This document shows positions 1-7,285 of a stretch of DNA of 64,000 bases, piece by piece. This DNA is from Sphingopyxis macrogoltabida. Its GTDB lineage: Bacteria; Pseudomonadota; Alphaproteobacteria; Sphingomonadales; Sphingomonadaceae. How positions within the stretch are numbered: the first letter of the stretch is position 1; every line of letters starts with the position of its first letter. The position numbers and the translations under genes were made by a program. The DNA lies in the NCBI RefSeq assembly GCF_001314325.1, contig NZ_CP009429.1, forward strand, positions 1,364,501 to 1,428,500, given 5' to 3'. The notes beneath the pieces are model-generated. The model was given only the letters and a program-made list of their open reading frames with translations. It did no database searches and had not been told where the DNA came from.

Positions 1-1032
1 CGTTCGCTGGATACCCGGGTAGGCACGCTGAACCTGAAAATCCCCAAGCTGCGTGCTGGGTCCTACTTTCCGGGCTTCCTTGAGCCCCGCAAGATGGTCG
101 AGAAAGCGCTGGTTGCGGTGATCCAGGAAGCGTGGATCGGCGGGGTCAGCACCCGGCGGGTCGATGAACTCGTCCAGGCCATGGGCATGACCGGCATCTC
201 CAAGTCCACCGTCTCCAAGCTTTGCAAGGACATTGACGAGCGCGTCCATGCCTTTCTGAAACGCCCGCTCACCGGCGAATGGCCGTATCTCTGGCTCGAT
301 GCCACCTATCTCAAGGTACGCGAAGGCGGGCGGATCATCAGCGTTGCCGCAATAATCGCCATGGCCGTCAACACCGAGGGCCGGCGCGAGATCGTCGGCC
401 TGCATATCGGCCCCTCGGAAGCGGAGGTCTTCTGGTCCGACTTCCTGAAGGACCTTGTTCGGCGCGGTCTTACCGGCGTGAAGCTGGTCATCTCCGATGC
501 TCACGAGGGCCTCAAGGGCGCGATCACCCGCGTCATGGGCGCCACCTGGCAGCGCTGCCGGGTGCACTTCATGCGCAATGCCCTGTCCTATGTGCCCAAG
601 GGCCAGAACACTGTCGTCGCCGCCGCGATCCGCCAGGTCTTCCTGCAGCCCGATCAGAAAAGCGCAACGCAGGTCTGGCGACAGGTCGCCGACCAGTTGC
701 GCACCCGTTGGCCCAAGCTCGGCGCCTGCATGGACGAGGCCGAAACCGACGTGCTCGCCTACACCGGCTTTCCCACCCAGCACCGCACGAAGTTACACTC
801 AACCAATCCGCTCGAGCGGCTCAACAAGGAGGTCAAGCGCCGCGCCGACGTCGTCGGAATCTTCCCGAACGAAGACAGCATCATCCGCCTCGTCGGGGCT
901 GTGCTGATGGAGCAGAACGACGAGTGGCAGCTCCAGCACCGATACATGCAGATCGAAGGCATGGCCGAACTCAACCAACCCATGATCGAGGAGGAAAATC
1001 AGCCCCTACACATCACCGCCAAAGCCGCCTGA
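1..1032 (+). CDS. IS256-family transposase, 5' end outside window
   Basis: This is a mutator-type (IS256) DDE transposase that cuts and pastes its own element. The reading frame is open from base 1, so the start lies upstream; 343 residues are seen of the roughly 400 usual for the family. The catalytic triad is visible: Asp in WLDATYLKV, Asp in SDAHEGLKG, and Glu in NPLERLN near the C terminus, followed by the typical KRR stretch. It stops about 25 bases before the probable terminal inverted repeat. The element has landed in the phage leftward operon, and its right end supplies the stop codon of the cut phage gene. Confidence 0.93.
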   Translation, partial: RSLDTRVGTLNLKIPKLRAGSYFPGFLEPRKMVEKALVAVIQEAWIGGVSTRRVDELVQAMGMTGISKSTVSKLCKDIDERVHAFLKRPLTGEWPYLWLDATYLKVREGGRIISVAAIIAMAVNTEGRREIVGLHIGPSEAEVFWSDFLKDLVRRGLTGVKLVISDAHEGLKGAITRVMGATWQRCRVHFMRNALSYVPKGQNTVVAAAIRQVFLQPDQKSATQVWRQVADQLRTRWPKLGACMDEAETDVLAYTGFPTQHRTKLHSTNPLERLNKEVKRRADVVGIFPNEDSIIRLVGAVLMEQNDEWQLQHRYMQIEGMAELNQPMIEEENQPLHITAKAA

Positions 1033-1083
1033 CGATGGCCCACGGCCACAGCCGAAATTACACCACCTTGACGGACGCGACCA
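1..1083 (+). mobile_element. Right part of an IS256-family insertion sequence
   Basis: The transposase gene is followed by a short tail containing a candidate terminal repeat at about 1055-1083 (AAATTACACCACC then a GACGGACGCGACC stretch). The exact edge and the target duplication cannot be fixed because the left end is outside the window. The phage reading frame on the minus strand runs cleanly up to about 1083 and then ends in the repeat. Confidence 0.6.
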
Positions 1084-1156
1084 ATCGCCCTCCCATGCGA
1101 GAGGCCAGCTTTTCGGCTGTCGCAATGATTTCTGCGCGTTCATCGGTTCGGGTCAT
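1058..1156 (-). pseudogene. Phage early gene truncated by the IS element
   Basis: The start ATG overlaps the stop of the upstream gene as ATGA, as elsewhere in this operon. Only 32 codons follow (MTRTDERAEIIATAEKLA...), ending at a TAA inside the presumed IS terminal repeat. The sequence is helical and protein-like up to about residue 25, where phage DNA seems to stop. I do not recognise the family. The downstream half should lie on the other side of the IS. Confidence 0.55.
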
Positions 1157-1500
1157 TCTCCCTCTCCCGCATCGCCGGTCGGTTCAGCCGTGGGGGTAGA
1201 TAGAGAGGCGAGGGCTTGGCGTAGGCGCGCGACGCTGCGGCGCGAGGCCTGTCCATATCCGCATACGTCCGTAGCGGCGGCGATCAATTCCCCCACCGAG
1301 GCAGCATTACTGCTCTGGCGGTGGCGCTGGTTCCATGCTGCGAAGGCTTTTTCGGGCTCATCTTTTCGGGCCTGAACGAACGGCTCAGCCTCACAGCGGC
1401 ACCCGATGCCGCAATGGCCGTAACTGTCGTCGGGGCAGAATTTAGGCGCGCCGCCGCAAAACGGACACGGCTCAAGCGCCTGCTTAGGGGTGGGGGTCAT
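1153..1500 (-). CDS. Lar-like restriction-alleviation zinc protein
   Basis: A 115-residue protein with the Lar-type signature: CPFCGG at residues 12-17, a second cysteine pair in GIGCRCEAE, then AFAAWNQRH. Lar of the Rac prophage dampens type I restriction; the same role here is inference. The C-terminal half (from SVGELIAAA) is unrelated to Lar and helical. Start and stop both overlap neighbours by 4 bases, so it belongs to the leftward operon. It is the last intact gene before the IS. Confidence 0.6.
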   Translation of the reverse strand: MTPTPKQALEPCPFCGGAPKFCPDDSYGHCGIGCRCEAEPFVQARKDEPEKAFAAWNQRHRQSSNAASVGELIAAATDVCGYGQASRRSVARLRQALASLSTPTAEPTGDAGEGE

Positions 1501-1763
1501 GATTTTGCTCCGTCGATGACGCGAAACGGGACCAGCCGGACGCCATGCTCGCTGGGGATTGCCCGAACACGGCCTTCATCGAACCATTTGTCCACATCGC
1601 GGGTCTCGTCGTAACTGGCGCAAGTCGGAGCCAGGCAGCCGCTCCACTGGTCGTCCTGCTCGGGCTCCGGCGCAGGGCAGATGGTGAATGTCTCACCGCA
1701 GCTTTCGCACCGGTACTCGACGACCGGTGTGCCATATTCGTTGGTGGTTTCGCGCAGTCTCAT
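1497..1763 (-). CDS. Small zinc-binding phage protein
   Basis: 88 residues starting MRLRETTNEYG. This start forms an ATGA overlap with the upstream gene, so I prefer it to an ATG nine codons earlier. A CESC pair (YRCESCGETF) and a later CLAPTC look like a zinc ribbon. The C-terminal half has an aromatic DVDKWFDEGRV stretch. No family recognised; probably a host-takeover or regulatory mini-protein of the early operon. Confidence 0.6.
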   Translation of the reverse strand: MRLRETTNEYGTPVVEYRCESCGETFTICPAPEPEQDDQWSGCLAPTCASYDETRDVDKWFDEGRVRAIPSEHGVRLVPFRVIDGAKS

Positions 1764-2029
1764 CGACGCAACTCCTGCTTCTGCCGCCATGCGGCCTCGT
1801 AATGCTCTTGCATCGACACCGGCGGCTCTCCGCTGGCAGCATCTTCCGCCTGACGCTCGGCCATGTTGGCAAGTTCGTCGTCAGTCGGCGCGCGCCAGCC
1901 CTTGCCGTCGCAGGCGGGGCAAGGATCGTCTGCCGTCCGAAGCGTCATCAAGCCCGACGCGCTCTTGACCACCGTAGAACCCCACCCGTCGCATTGTGGG
2001 CATTCGATTTCGATCTCGCTGCTACTCAT
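1760..2029 (-). CDS. DnaJ-type zinc-finger mini-protein
   Basis: 89 residues starting MSSSEIEIE. Two CxxCxGxG motifs (CPQCDGWG and CPACDGKG) near the N terminus match half of a DnaJ cysteine-rich domain; there is no J domain. The rest is charged and helical. It overlaps its neighbours on both sides. A DnaJ-like zinc finger alone can bind protein clients or partners, but no function can be given from sequence. Confidence 0.65.
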   Translation of the reverse strand: MSSSEIEIECPQCDGWGSTVVKSASGLMTLRTADDPCPACDGKGWRAPTDDELANMAERQAEDAASGEPPVSMQEHYEAAWRQKQELRR

Positions 2030-2237
2030 GGGGGTGGACTCCGGTGGCTTGGGCGCGCTTGGCTTCCACGGCGGCAATGTATCCGGGCCGGTTCTGATTG
2101 GTCGGGATCAGGTGATAGGCATCGGTGCAAACCTCGACCTCGCCCTCAAATGCCATCGCCGGGTGACGATGAGGGTCGGGGCTGTCGCAGGTCGGACAAC
2201 GGTGGCCGGGGTGCAGCGCATAGCGGGCGTTATTCAT
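2022..2237 (-). CDS. Small phage protein with Cys/His-rich N terminus
   Basis: 71 residues starting MNNARYALHPGH. HRCPTCDSPDPHRH early in the protein could hold one metal ion. A second half (YHLIPTNQNRPGYIAAVEA) ends in a hydrophilic tail. The start lies inside the end of the upstream gene (8-base overlap), which supports coupling. Unrecognised. Confidence 0.5.
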   Translation of the reverse strand: MNNARYALHPGHRCPTCDSPDPHRHPAMAFEGEVEVCTDAYHLIPTNQNRPGYIAAVEAKRAQATGVHPHE

Positions 2238-2505
2238 CGGGCGATTCCTTTCGGGCTGCGGCCGACGCCAACAGGCGGTCGAGGTTGCCGGGCTTGAGCA
2301 TGAAGCGGATTGCCGCGCGGGCCTGCTTCGTGGCGTGCTTGCGGGCGCGAAATGCGGCATCGCTATTGCGCTTCGACCGGCGGCGGCCATCGAACGCGCA
2401 GGGGTCGAGATACCGTGCAAGGTTCTCGTGGAGAGGCCGCACGCGATCATCTGCCGATGCATCCGGCCTATGCCCTCCTACAGGGGGAGTGATGGAATCG
2501 GTCAT
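2230..2505 (-). CDS. Basic phage protein, unknown function
   Basis: 91 residues starting MTDSITPPVGG. The start overlaps the stop of the small membrane protein gene as ATGA, which favours it over an in-frame ATG 18 codons upstream. Strongly basic central region (DGRRRSKRNSDAAFRARKHATKQARAA) with no cysteines, suggesting nucleic-acid contact. Unrecognised. Confidence 0.5.
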   Translation of the reverse strand: MTDSITPPVGGHRPDASADDRVRPLHENLARYLDPCAFDGRRRSKRNSDAAFRARKHATKQARAAIRFMLKPGNLDRLLASAAARKESPDE

Positions 2506-2675
2506 GAGGGGGTGCCCTGCTTGGCGGCGCGGAGGCGGTGAATCTCGATAAAGCCGCAAAGGCCGAGCGCGACGCCCATCTCCGCAAGGGTCGCGTCATT
2601 GCCCATGACCCGCGTGACGATGGCATAGACTGCGATGACGAACAGTCCGTGCAGGAGACCGAAAACCGCGCTCAC
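2502..2675 (-). CDS. Small membrane protein, GTG start
   Basis: 57 residues. The GTG start shares bases with the TGA of the preceding gene (GTGA), the same junction seen repeatedly in this operon. One clear membrane span (LLHGLFVIAVYAIVTRV) and a second weaker one (MGVALGLCGFIEI). No family recognised; expected in the inner membrane. Confidence 0.55.
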   Translation of the reverse strand: MSAVFGLLHGLFVIAVYAIVTRVMGNDATLAEMGVALGLCGFIEIHRLRAAKQGTPS

Positions 2676-3070
2676 TTGCCCGCTCCCTTCACCGGAGCCT
2701 TGGCTGCCCGCTTTGCTGCCTTCTGCTCGCGATCCCGTTTCAGGCGGGCGCGGTGGGCGAGGGCATCGGGTTTCAGAGAGGCAATGGCGCGCTCTAGGCC
2801 AGCAACCATTCCAGTCTGGGCGATGGCCCCACGGATGCGCTCGCTGCGGGAATGGGAACACCCTTCGATCCCGCCGCATATCGGGCACGGCCCGGAGAGG
2901 CTGAACCCGAGCGCGCTTTCGTAGCCAGCCACATCATCCTGTGCCGCAGCAAGGTCGGTGATGGCCTTCTTGAATTTGGCCTCGAAGTCGTCGCGCTCGG
3001 TTTCTGCTGTCGCAAGACGCTCCTTGAGGCTGGCGTGCGCCGCTTCGTGGGTGCTTTTGAGCATGAACAT
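2672..3070 (-). CDS. Coiled-coil protein with a CPICGG motif
   Basis: 132 residues. Residues 1-50 form a heptad-like helix (KERLATAETERDDFEAKFKKA), followed by CPICGG and a nearby CSH, then a Lys/Arg/Ala-rich tail. The layout resembles small Zn-hook proteins but no family is recognised. Its own start follows a 92-base gap with a strong hairpin, so it may begin a sub-operon. Confidence 0.6.
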   Translation of the reverse strand: MFMLKSTHEAAHASLKERLATAETERDDFEAKFKKAITDLAAAQDDVAGYESALGFSLSGPCPICGGIEGCSHSRSERIRGAIAQTGMVAGLERAIASLKPDALAHRARLKRDREQKAAKRAAKAPVKGAGK

Positions 3071-3090
3071 CGGTCAAATCCTTGTTTCTA

Positions 3091-3134
3091 CCGCCGGTCC
3101 TAAATCGGGGGCAATTTGCGAGCAGGACCGGCGG
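3091..3134 (-). other. Perfect 11-bp inverted repeat in an operon gap
   Basis: CCGCCGGTCCT at 3091-3101 is repeated as its exact complement at 3124-3134, enclosing 22 bases. There is no T-run on the minus-strand side, so it is not a standard terminator. It fills the only sizeable gap between the recombination genes and the small downstream genes. It could be an RNA processing or attenuation element. Confidence 0.45.
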
Positions 3135-3162
3135 ATTGTTCGCGCTCGCGGCGGGGTGAAAT

Positions 3163-3573
3163 TCAGGCGGCTTCCTGCGAGAGCATCTCGGGGTCAGCCC
3201 CGAGCGCCTCGGTCAGAAGCCGGATCGTGTCGGAATAAAGCCGCTCGAAGTCCTCTCGGGTCATCGAGGCAACGGCCATTGAATGCGGGATCTGGACGAT
3301 CTCGCCGGTGAATTCGTTGACGTACTCGTCGTACCGATGAAGGCTGATCAGGATGTCGCGGCGCAGATGCTCGGTCGATGTCCAGCGGCCGGTTGCTTCG
3401 ACGACGTTGTTGAGGATCGCGAAATATTTCCGATGCTGGGCCATATTCCGCGGCGACCAGACTTCGACGAGAACCGCATCGCCGTCCTTGACGCCAGACA
3501 GAAGTTCTCGCGCGTCGCGGTTCGCGGGGGCGAGCGCCAATCCGGCGCGGCGGAAAAGTGCGTTGCCCTTCAT
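3163..3573 (-). CDS. DUF1367-family phage protein
   Basis: 136 residues starting MKGNALFRR; this ATG overlaps the upstream stop as ATGA. The segment VWSPRNMAQHRKYFAIL and the later HRYDEYVNEFTGE with SMTREDFERLY are typical of DUF1367, a phage family often found next to recombination and junction-processing genes. Biochemical role unknown. It sits directly downstream of the HNH nuclease. Confidence 0.7.
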   Translation of the reverse strand: MKGNALFRRAGLALAPANRDARELLSGVKDGDAVLVEVWSPRNMAQHRKYFAILNNVVEATGRWTSTEHLRRDILISLHRYDEYVNEFTGEIVQIPHSMAVASMTREDFERLYSDTIRLLTEALGADPEMLSQEAA

Positions 3574-3908
3574 GAGAGAATTCCCATCGCATAGCTTTCG
3601 GCGCGGATGGTCTCGGCGGCGCGAACGTCGACGTTGTTGCGCGCGCACCAGGTCATTTCGTTGCCGATGCCGTGGATGCCGTTCGGCCCTTGGTGGCAAT
3701 CTGGGCAGACCGGCACGAGAAACTCGTGATCGCGGCGCCAGCGCTTAGCCGGAAACGACAACATCGTATGATGAGCGTCGGAACGGCCAACCACGCCGCA
3801 GCCGACGCAAGGCAGCGATTTGACGCGCGCCTTGTGCCGTTTCTCGGCCGCGTTCATCACGGGCGAGTATTTCGGCTTCATGCGCTTATGATTGACCGGC
3901 GCGCCCAT
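3570..3908 (-). CDS. Ref-like HNH nuclease
   Basis: 112 residues. Zinc pairs CVGC (about residue 34) and CPDC, with DAHHT and a downstream HGIG, match the P1 Ref / RecA-dependent nuclease family of HNH-like enzymes. Ref cuts DNA in RecA displacement loops. It is encoded next to the Bet annealing protein, so a role in recombination or double-strand break formation is likely. The basic N terminus (KRHKARVKSLPC) fits DNA binding. Confidence 0.7.
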   Translation of the reverse strand: MGAPVNHKRMKPKYSPVMNAAEKRHKARVKSLPCVGCGVVGRSDAHHTMLSFPAKRWRRDHEFLVPVCPDCHQGPNGIHGIGNEMTWCARNNVDVRAAETIRAESYAMGILS

Positions 3909-3909
3909 C

Positions 3910-4836
3910 TTATTTGCCCTCGAGATGCTCGCGGCGCACGCTCACGGCGGCGTCGATGCGGGCGTTCTCGCCGTCGGGCAGGGCCTCCATATGCTTCTGC
4001 CAGTCCTTTTCGACCGCTTTCAGGTCGATGATGGTCCCGGCGCCGGCGGCGCGTTCGATCAGTTCGGCGACGATTGCGGCGTGCGGTTCTTCGCTGCCGT
4101 CATGCTGGTCGCCGTGGTCGGCATCGGCGCGGCCCTCGGCGGCGTTCGGATTGTCAGCCGTCACGGTATCGATGATTTCGCCGGTGTCTTGGTCGATCAT
4201 CTGCGCGCGCGTCGGCGGCGTGACGTTCCGGGCCTCGACAGGATCGCCGATGATCTGGATTTCAACCTCGTCGTCGGCGTAGATGCCCGAGAAGCCGAAG
4301 GCATAGCGGGCGCCTTGGATCAGCGCGCGGTGGCGCAGCATCCGGTTCGGCGACTTGTTCCACGGATCGGTGTTGCGCTTGCACTCGTCGAGATATTCGG
4401 TGACCTTGATCGGGCGGCTGCGATCCTTGCGCCAGATGATGCTTTCGATCGCGTAGAGCTTGCCCTTTTCGTCAACGATATCCTCGAACTCGATGCCGTC
4501 GAACTGCGGATGCTCGTTCATGATGCGAACCCATCCGTCGATCGACACGAGCGGAACAATGCCGCCGCCCTTCGCTGCGAAGGCGTAAATCTCCTTGGTG
4601 AGCGGGTTCAGCTTATATTCGTTCGCCACGACGATCAGTGCCGCGAACTCGGAATCATTCGCCCCCTTGAAGACCGTCGCGCGGAGCGTTTCCTGCAGCT
4701 TCGCGGGCGAGAGGTTGAGGCGCTGGGCCATCGCCTGAATAGCAGTCGGGCGCATCTTCGCCTCTTCGATCTGGGCGATGTTATTCTGGATGGCATCCTC
4801 TTGCGTGGCGAGGGCGCGGCTGCGGGCGGTATTCAT
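3910..4836 (-). CDS. bet: Bet/RecT-type single-strand annealing protein
   Basis: 308 residues. The conserved core runs LRATVFKGANDSEFAALIVVANEY, NPLTKEIYAF, GIVPLVSIDGWVRI, HPQFDG, YRxDRSRPIxVTEYLDECKR and a WNKSPNRMLRHRALIQGARYAFGF block, which is lambda Redbeta-like. It would coat and anneal single strands in recombination-dependent replication. The C-terminal 90 residues are variable. No Exo, YqaJ or Gam partner is recognisable nearby. The next genes upstream are a 119-residue protein and a coiled-coil protein. Confidence 0.92.
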   Translation of the reverse strand: MNTARSRALATQEDAIQNNIAQIEEAKMRPTAIQAMAQRLNLSPAKLQETLRATVFKGANDSEFAALIVVANEYKLNPLTKEIYAFAAKGGGIVPLVSIDGWVRIMNEHPQFDGIEFEDIVDEKGKLYAIESIIWRKDRSRPIKVTEYLDECKRNTDPWNKSPNRMLRHRALIQGARYAFGFSGIYADDEVEIQIIGDPVEARNVTPPTRAQMIDQDTGEIIDTVTADNPNAAEGRADADHGDQHDGSEEPHAAIVAELIERAAGAGTIIDLKAVEKDWQKHMEALPDGENARIDAAVSVRREHLEGK

Positions 4837-4847
4837 GTCGGTTCCTT

Positions 4848-5207
4848 TCAGAAGGGAATTTCGTCGCCGCGGCGCGCGGCAAGGTCTTCGGCGCGGTATT
4901 GGGCGAGCACGTCTTCTATGACCTGGCGGGCGACCTTGACCTCGCTCTGTCGCGGGACGCGGACGGCATCGACCAAGCGCTCGAACTCGGCGAACGACAG
5001 GATGACAGCCGTTTCATCGCCCATCCGGCGAACGCTCGCGTTGTTGATGTGGGTCAGAAAGATGCGGACGTCGTTGAGCTGGGATTCAAGCCGCAGATGT
5101 TCACCCGCCCCTTCGTCGATCGACGCCGGGCGCGCGGCGGCAAAGCCCTTGAGCCACCAGATGGCGTCGGCGAGCTTGTCGCGCGCGGTTTCGATGTCGG
5201 TGATCAT
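4848..5207 (-). CDS. Unknown protein next to bet
   Basis: 119 residues, acidic, all-helical (ETARDKLADAIWWLKGFAAARP, then HLRLESQLNDVRIFLTHI). Start overlaps the stop of the coiled-coil gene by 4 bases and the gene ends 11 bases before bet, so it is co-expressed with both. No nuclease motif is visible. It could be an accessory of the annealing protein but I do not recognise it. Confidence 0.65.
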   Translation of the reverse strand: MITDIETARDKLADAIWWLKGFAAARPASIDEGAGEHLRLESQLNDVRIFLTHINNASVRRMGDETAVILSFAEFERLVDAVRVPRQSEVKVARQVIEDVLAQYRAEDLAARRGDEIPF

Positions 5208-6058
5208 CGGATCGCCGTCCCGGTTTCGGAATAAATCCGAACGCCCTTCATTTCGCGCGTGCCGCCGCGAACCTGCGCCGCGATCACCTTGTCGATAGCC
5301 TCGACGACCTTGGCGTGTTTCAAGATGCTGTCGGGAAGCTGGCGCACGCTCAGGATTTCGTGCTTCCAGTTCGTCGTGCGGACCACCTTGGCGCCGTAGT
5401 CGCCGCGCACGATTGGCGCTGTCGTCTCGGGCTCGGGCTCCGGCTCGACCTCAACGACTGGCGCGGCGACTTCGACGGCAACGGCCTCGCGGGCTTCGGC
5501 GGCGGCGCGCTCGTTCTCGATGGCTTGCAGCCGCTCGCGTTCCTTCCGCGCTTCCTCGTCGGCGATGGCCTGCAACCGCTGGCGCTCCGCCTCCTGCTCG
5601 CGGCGGATTTCCGCCTGGCGCTGCCGTTCCTTTTCCTGCTCGGCGTCGTCGAACGCTTTGACCCGAGCTCGCGCGGTTCGCTCAGCTTCGGCGAGCGGCT
5701 GGACGATCGCGTCGGCGCGGCCTTTGAGTGCGCGCTGCGCTATCAGGAGCGGACGGTTGAGCTTTTCGCGCTCGCCCTCAACCGCTTTCCCGGCGGCGAC
5801 CATCTGCTTGATCAGGTCGGCATAGCTGCCTGCCATTTCAGCATCGGCGATGACGACCGGGGCGCGGCCGGCGCTCGCGAGCAAGTCGGCGATGCGCTTC
5901 GAGATGCCCCCAACCTCAAGCGCTTCGGCAAGGTCGACGACGATCTGCTCTTCGATGGGCGGATTGTTGTGGCCGATGCTGGCCGCAACGGCGGCAATGT
6001 TTTCGCTACGCTGAGCGTCGTCGCGATGTTTTTCAGCAAGGCGCTGGACAATGGCCAT
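5204..6058 (-). CDS. Long coiled-coil phage protein of the recombination cluster
   Basis: 284 residues. Residues about 95-200 are a nearly unbroken coiled coil rich in Glu/Arg/Ala. A Val/Pro/Glu spacer follows, then a compact C-terminal domain (RGDYGAKVVRTTNWKHEI ... MKGVRIYSETG). The same C-terminal domain is common in phage genomes beside single-strand annealing proteins, in my recollection; its role is unknown. Translation is probably coupled to the downstream gene by ATGA. Confidence 0.7.
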   Translation of the reverse strand: MAIVQRLAEKHRDDAQRSENIAAVAASIGHNNPPIEEQIVVDLAEALEVGGISKRIADLLASAGRAPVVIADAEMAGSYADLIKQMVAAGKAVEGEREKLNRPLLIAQRALKGRADAIVQPLAEAERTARARVKAFDDAEQEKERQRQAEIRREQEAERQRLQAIADEEARKERERLQAIENERAAAEAREAVAVEVAAPVVEVEPEPEPETTAPIVRGDYGAKVVRTTNWKHEILSVRQLPDSILKHAKVVEAIDKVIAAQVRGGTREMKGVRIYSETGTAIR

Positions 6059-6071
6059 TCTTCTTCTCCTG

Positions 6072-6461
6072 TCAAAACGGGGGAGGCGCGGTCATCGGAT
6101 CGATGCGCCGGGTCGGGTTGGCGTGAGGGCTGGTCGGCGCATTTTCGCGCGCCCAAGCCGCTCGCTCGGTCAGGAAGCGATATTCTCGGCCGTCGATCGC
6201 CTCGCGGGCGCAGCGGGGCCAGACCTGCTCAAGGTCGATCGGTTCGCCGTTCGCCGCCGCCTGCCAGCGGTGACCGCGGTCCATTTCCTCGCCGATGACC
6301 GGATCGAGCGGCGGCCCGAACCATATGCGGATGCCGACGGGCGCCGCCCCGCTGCGCAGGGCCATCCGATAGAAACCCGCGACAGGGGTCTCGACGTCGA
6401 GGCCATCGAACGGGCGCGCATTCTCCGCACCGGCGGCATAAGGGCGAGCCGATCGCGTCAC
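6072..6461 (-). CDS. Unknown early phage protein, GTG start
   Basis: 129 residues from a GTG that overlaps the preceding TGA (GTGA). The middle part reads PVAGFYRMALRSGAAPVGIRIWFGPPLDPV, then RGHRWQAAANGEPIDLEQVWP and EYRFLTERAAWA, a pattern I associate with uncharacterised phage proteins of alphaproteobacteria. No catalytic motif seen. Confidence 0.6.
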   Translation of the reverse strand: MTRSARPYAAGAENARPFDGLDVETPVAGFYRMALRSGAAPVGIRIWFGPPLDPVIGEEMDRGHRWQAAANGEPIDLEQVWPRCAREAIDGREYRFLTERAAWARENAPTSPHANPTRRIDPMTAPPPF

Positions 6462-6652
6462 AGCACATTCGCCCAAACAATCGGCAGCAGCATCCCCAGC
6501 ACAAAGGCCATCGGCACAGCGACCCAGCAATGGCTACCGGCGATGGGCTGCTCGACCTGCAGCGTCTCAGCCGGCGCAAGTTCGAGTTCCGGCGTCTGCG
6601 GGTCGAAGGTTGCTCGGTTCCATGCTTCGAGGGCGGCGGGGTGCGGGGTCAT
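6458..6652 (-). CDS. Small single-span membrane protein
   Basis: 64 residues starting MTPHPAALEAWN; this ATG gives the usual ATGA junction, so I reject one two codons upstream. Residues about 42-63 (CWVAVPMAFVLGMLLPIVWANVL) form a C-terminal membrane anchor; the N-terminal 40 residues would be cytoplasmic. Unrecognised. Confidence 0.5.
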   Translation of the reverse strand: MTPHPAALEAWNRATFDPQTPELELAPAETLQVEQPIAGSHCWVAVPMAFVLGMLLPIVWANVL

Positions 6653-6873
6653 TGCCATTGTCCGTGATCGTGAAGTTCGGCGGGGTGCATCGGGCGGCAG
6701 CCGTCATCATCGACAGGCCTGCCGCCGCGGCCGATGCCGGTTCGCTGCGTCTGGCGGATCGCCTTGCAGGACTTCGAGCAGAAGCGAGCCCATCCGCGTT
6801 TGCGGTCGGCGGTGCGGGCGCGGAACGGATCGCCGCAGCGCGCGCATTTGTAGATTCCGGTCGCGCCCCTCAC
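6649..6873 (-). CDS. Zinc-ribbon mini-protein, GTG start
   Basis: 74 residues from a GTG in a GTGA overlap. YKCARCGDPF and FCSKSCKAIRQ form a CxxC...CxxxC zinc ribbon with a basic linker (RTADRKRGWAR). Such ribbons usually bind nucleic acid or RNA polymerase parts; the function here is unknown. The tail (GRPVDDDGCRPMHP) is probably disordered. Confidence 0.6.
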   Translation of the reverse strand: MRGATGIYKCARCGDPFRARTADRKRGWARFCSKSCKAIRQTQRTGIGRGGRPVDDDGCRPMHPAELHDHGQWQ

Positions 6874-7115
6874 TGTCCGCGCCCCCGTTCGGCCAGCATG
6901 GCGTCAGCAATCGAATACGCCCACACCACCGCTTTTTCTTCGACGACCACGAATCCTTGGCTCGGGCCCTCTTCGTCAAATGCTTGTTTCACGGTCGCTG
7001 AGAGAGCCTGCCCCGCGAACCAGTCTCGAAGCCCCATCCCGGGGACGCTCGCCGGGTGCTCGGGATCGTTGAGGCAGACGCTCGGGAAGGCTAGCGGATC
7101 GTAATGCTTGCTCAT
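6870..7115 (-). CDS. Unknown early phage protein
   Basis: 81 residues starting MSKHYDPLAFPS, in an ATGA junction with the 57-residue gene upstream. The sequence GLRDWFAGQALSA is shared by many phage hypothetical proteins (a short phage family beginning with a variable N terminus and this motif). No function known. Confidence 0.6.
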   Translation of the reverse strand: MSKHYDPLAFPSVCLNDPEHPASVPGMGLRDWFAGQALSATVKQAFDEEGPSQGFVVVEEKAVVWAYSIADAMLAERGRGQ

Positions 7116-7285
7116 GCTTTCGGCTCCCGCGAAGCCGCCTCGACCGCATGGATAGCGTCGTCGATCAAGCAGGCGGCAAGGTTGGCGTCCCGGCGAACCA
7201 GCATGTCGCGCAGGCGGGACAGGGCGAGGAGGGCAGCATCTGCGTGCGCTTCCTCGGCTTCGGTGATGCGGAGGGCGAGGGTCAT
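7112..7285 (-). CDS. 57-residue helical early phage protein
   Basis: Start ATG overlaps the upstream stop (TCAT on the plus strand) and its own stop overlaps the next start, so it fits the operon exactly. The product MTLALRITEAEEAHADAA... is entirely helical, alternating Leu/Ala/Arg/Glu, with no cysteine cluster. Unrecognised. Confidence 0.6.
   Translation of the reverse strand: MTLALRITEAEEAHADAALLALSRLRDMLVRRDANLAACLIDDAIHAVEAASREPKA

Noticed and set aside
3892..5298. 468-codon plus-strand open frame antisense to bet
   Set aside because: The minus strand encodes Bet and neighbours with conserved motifs; the plus frame has no family pattern.
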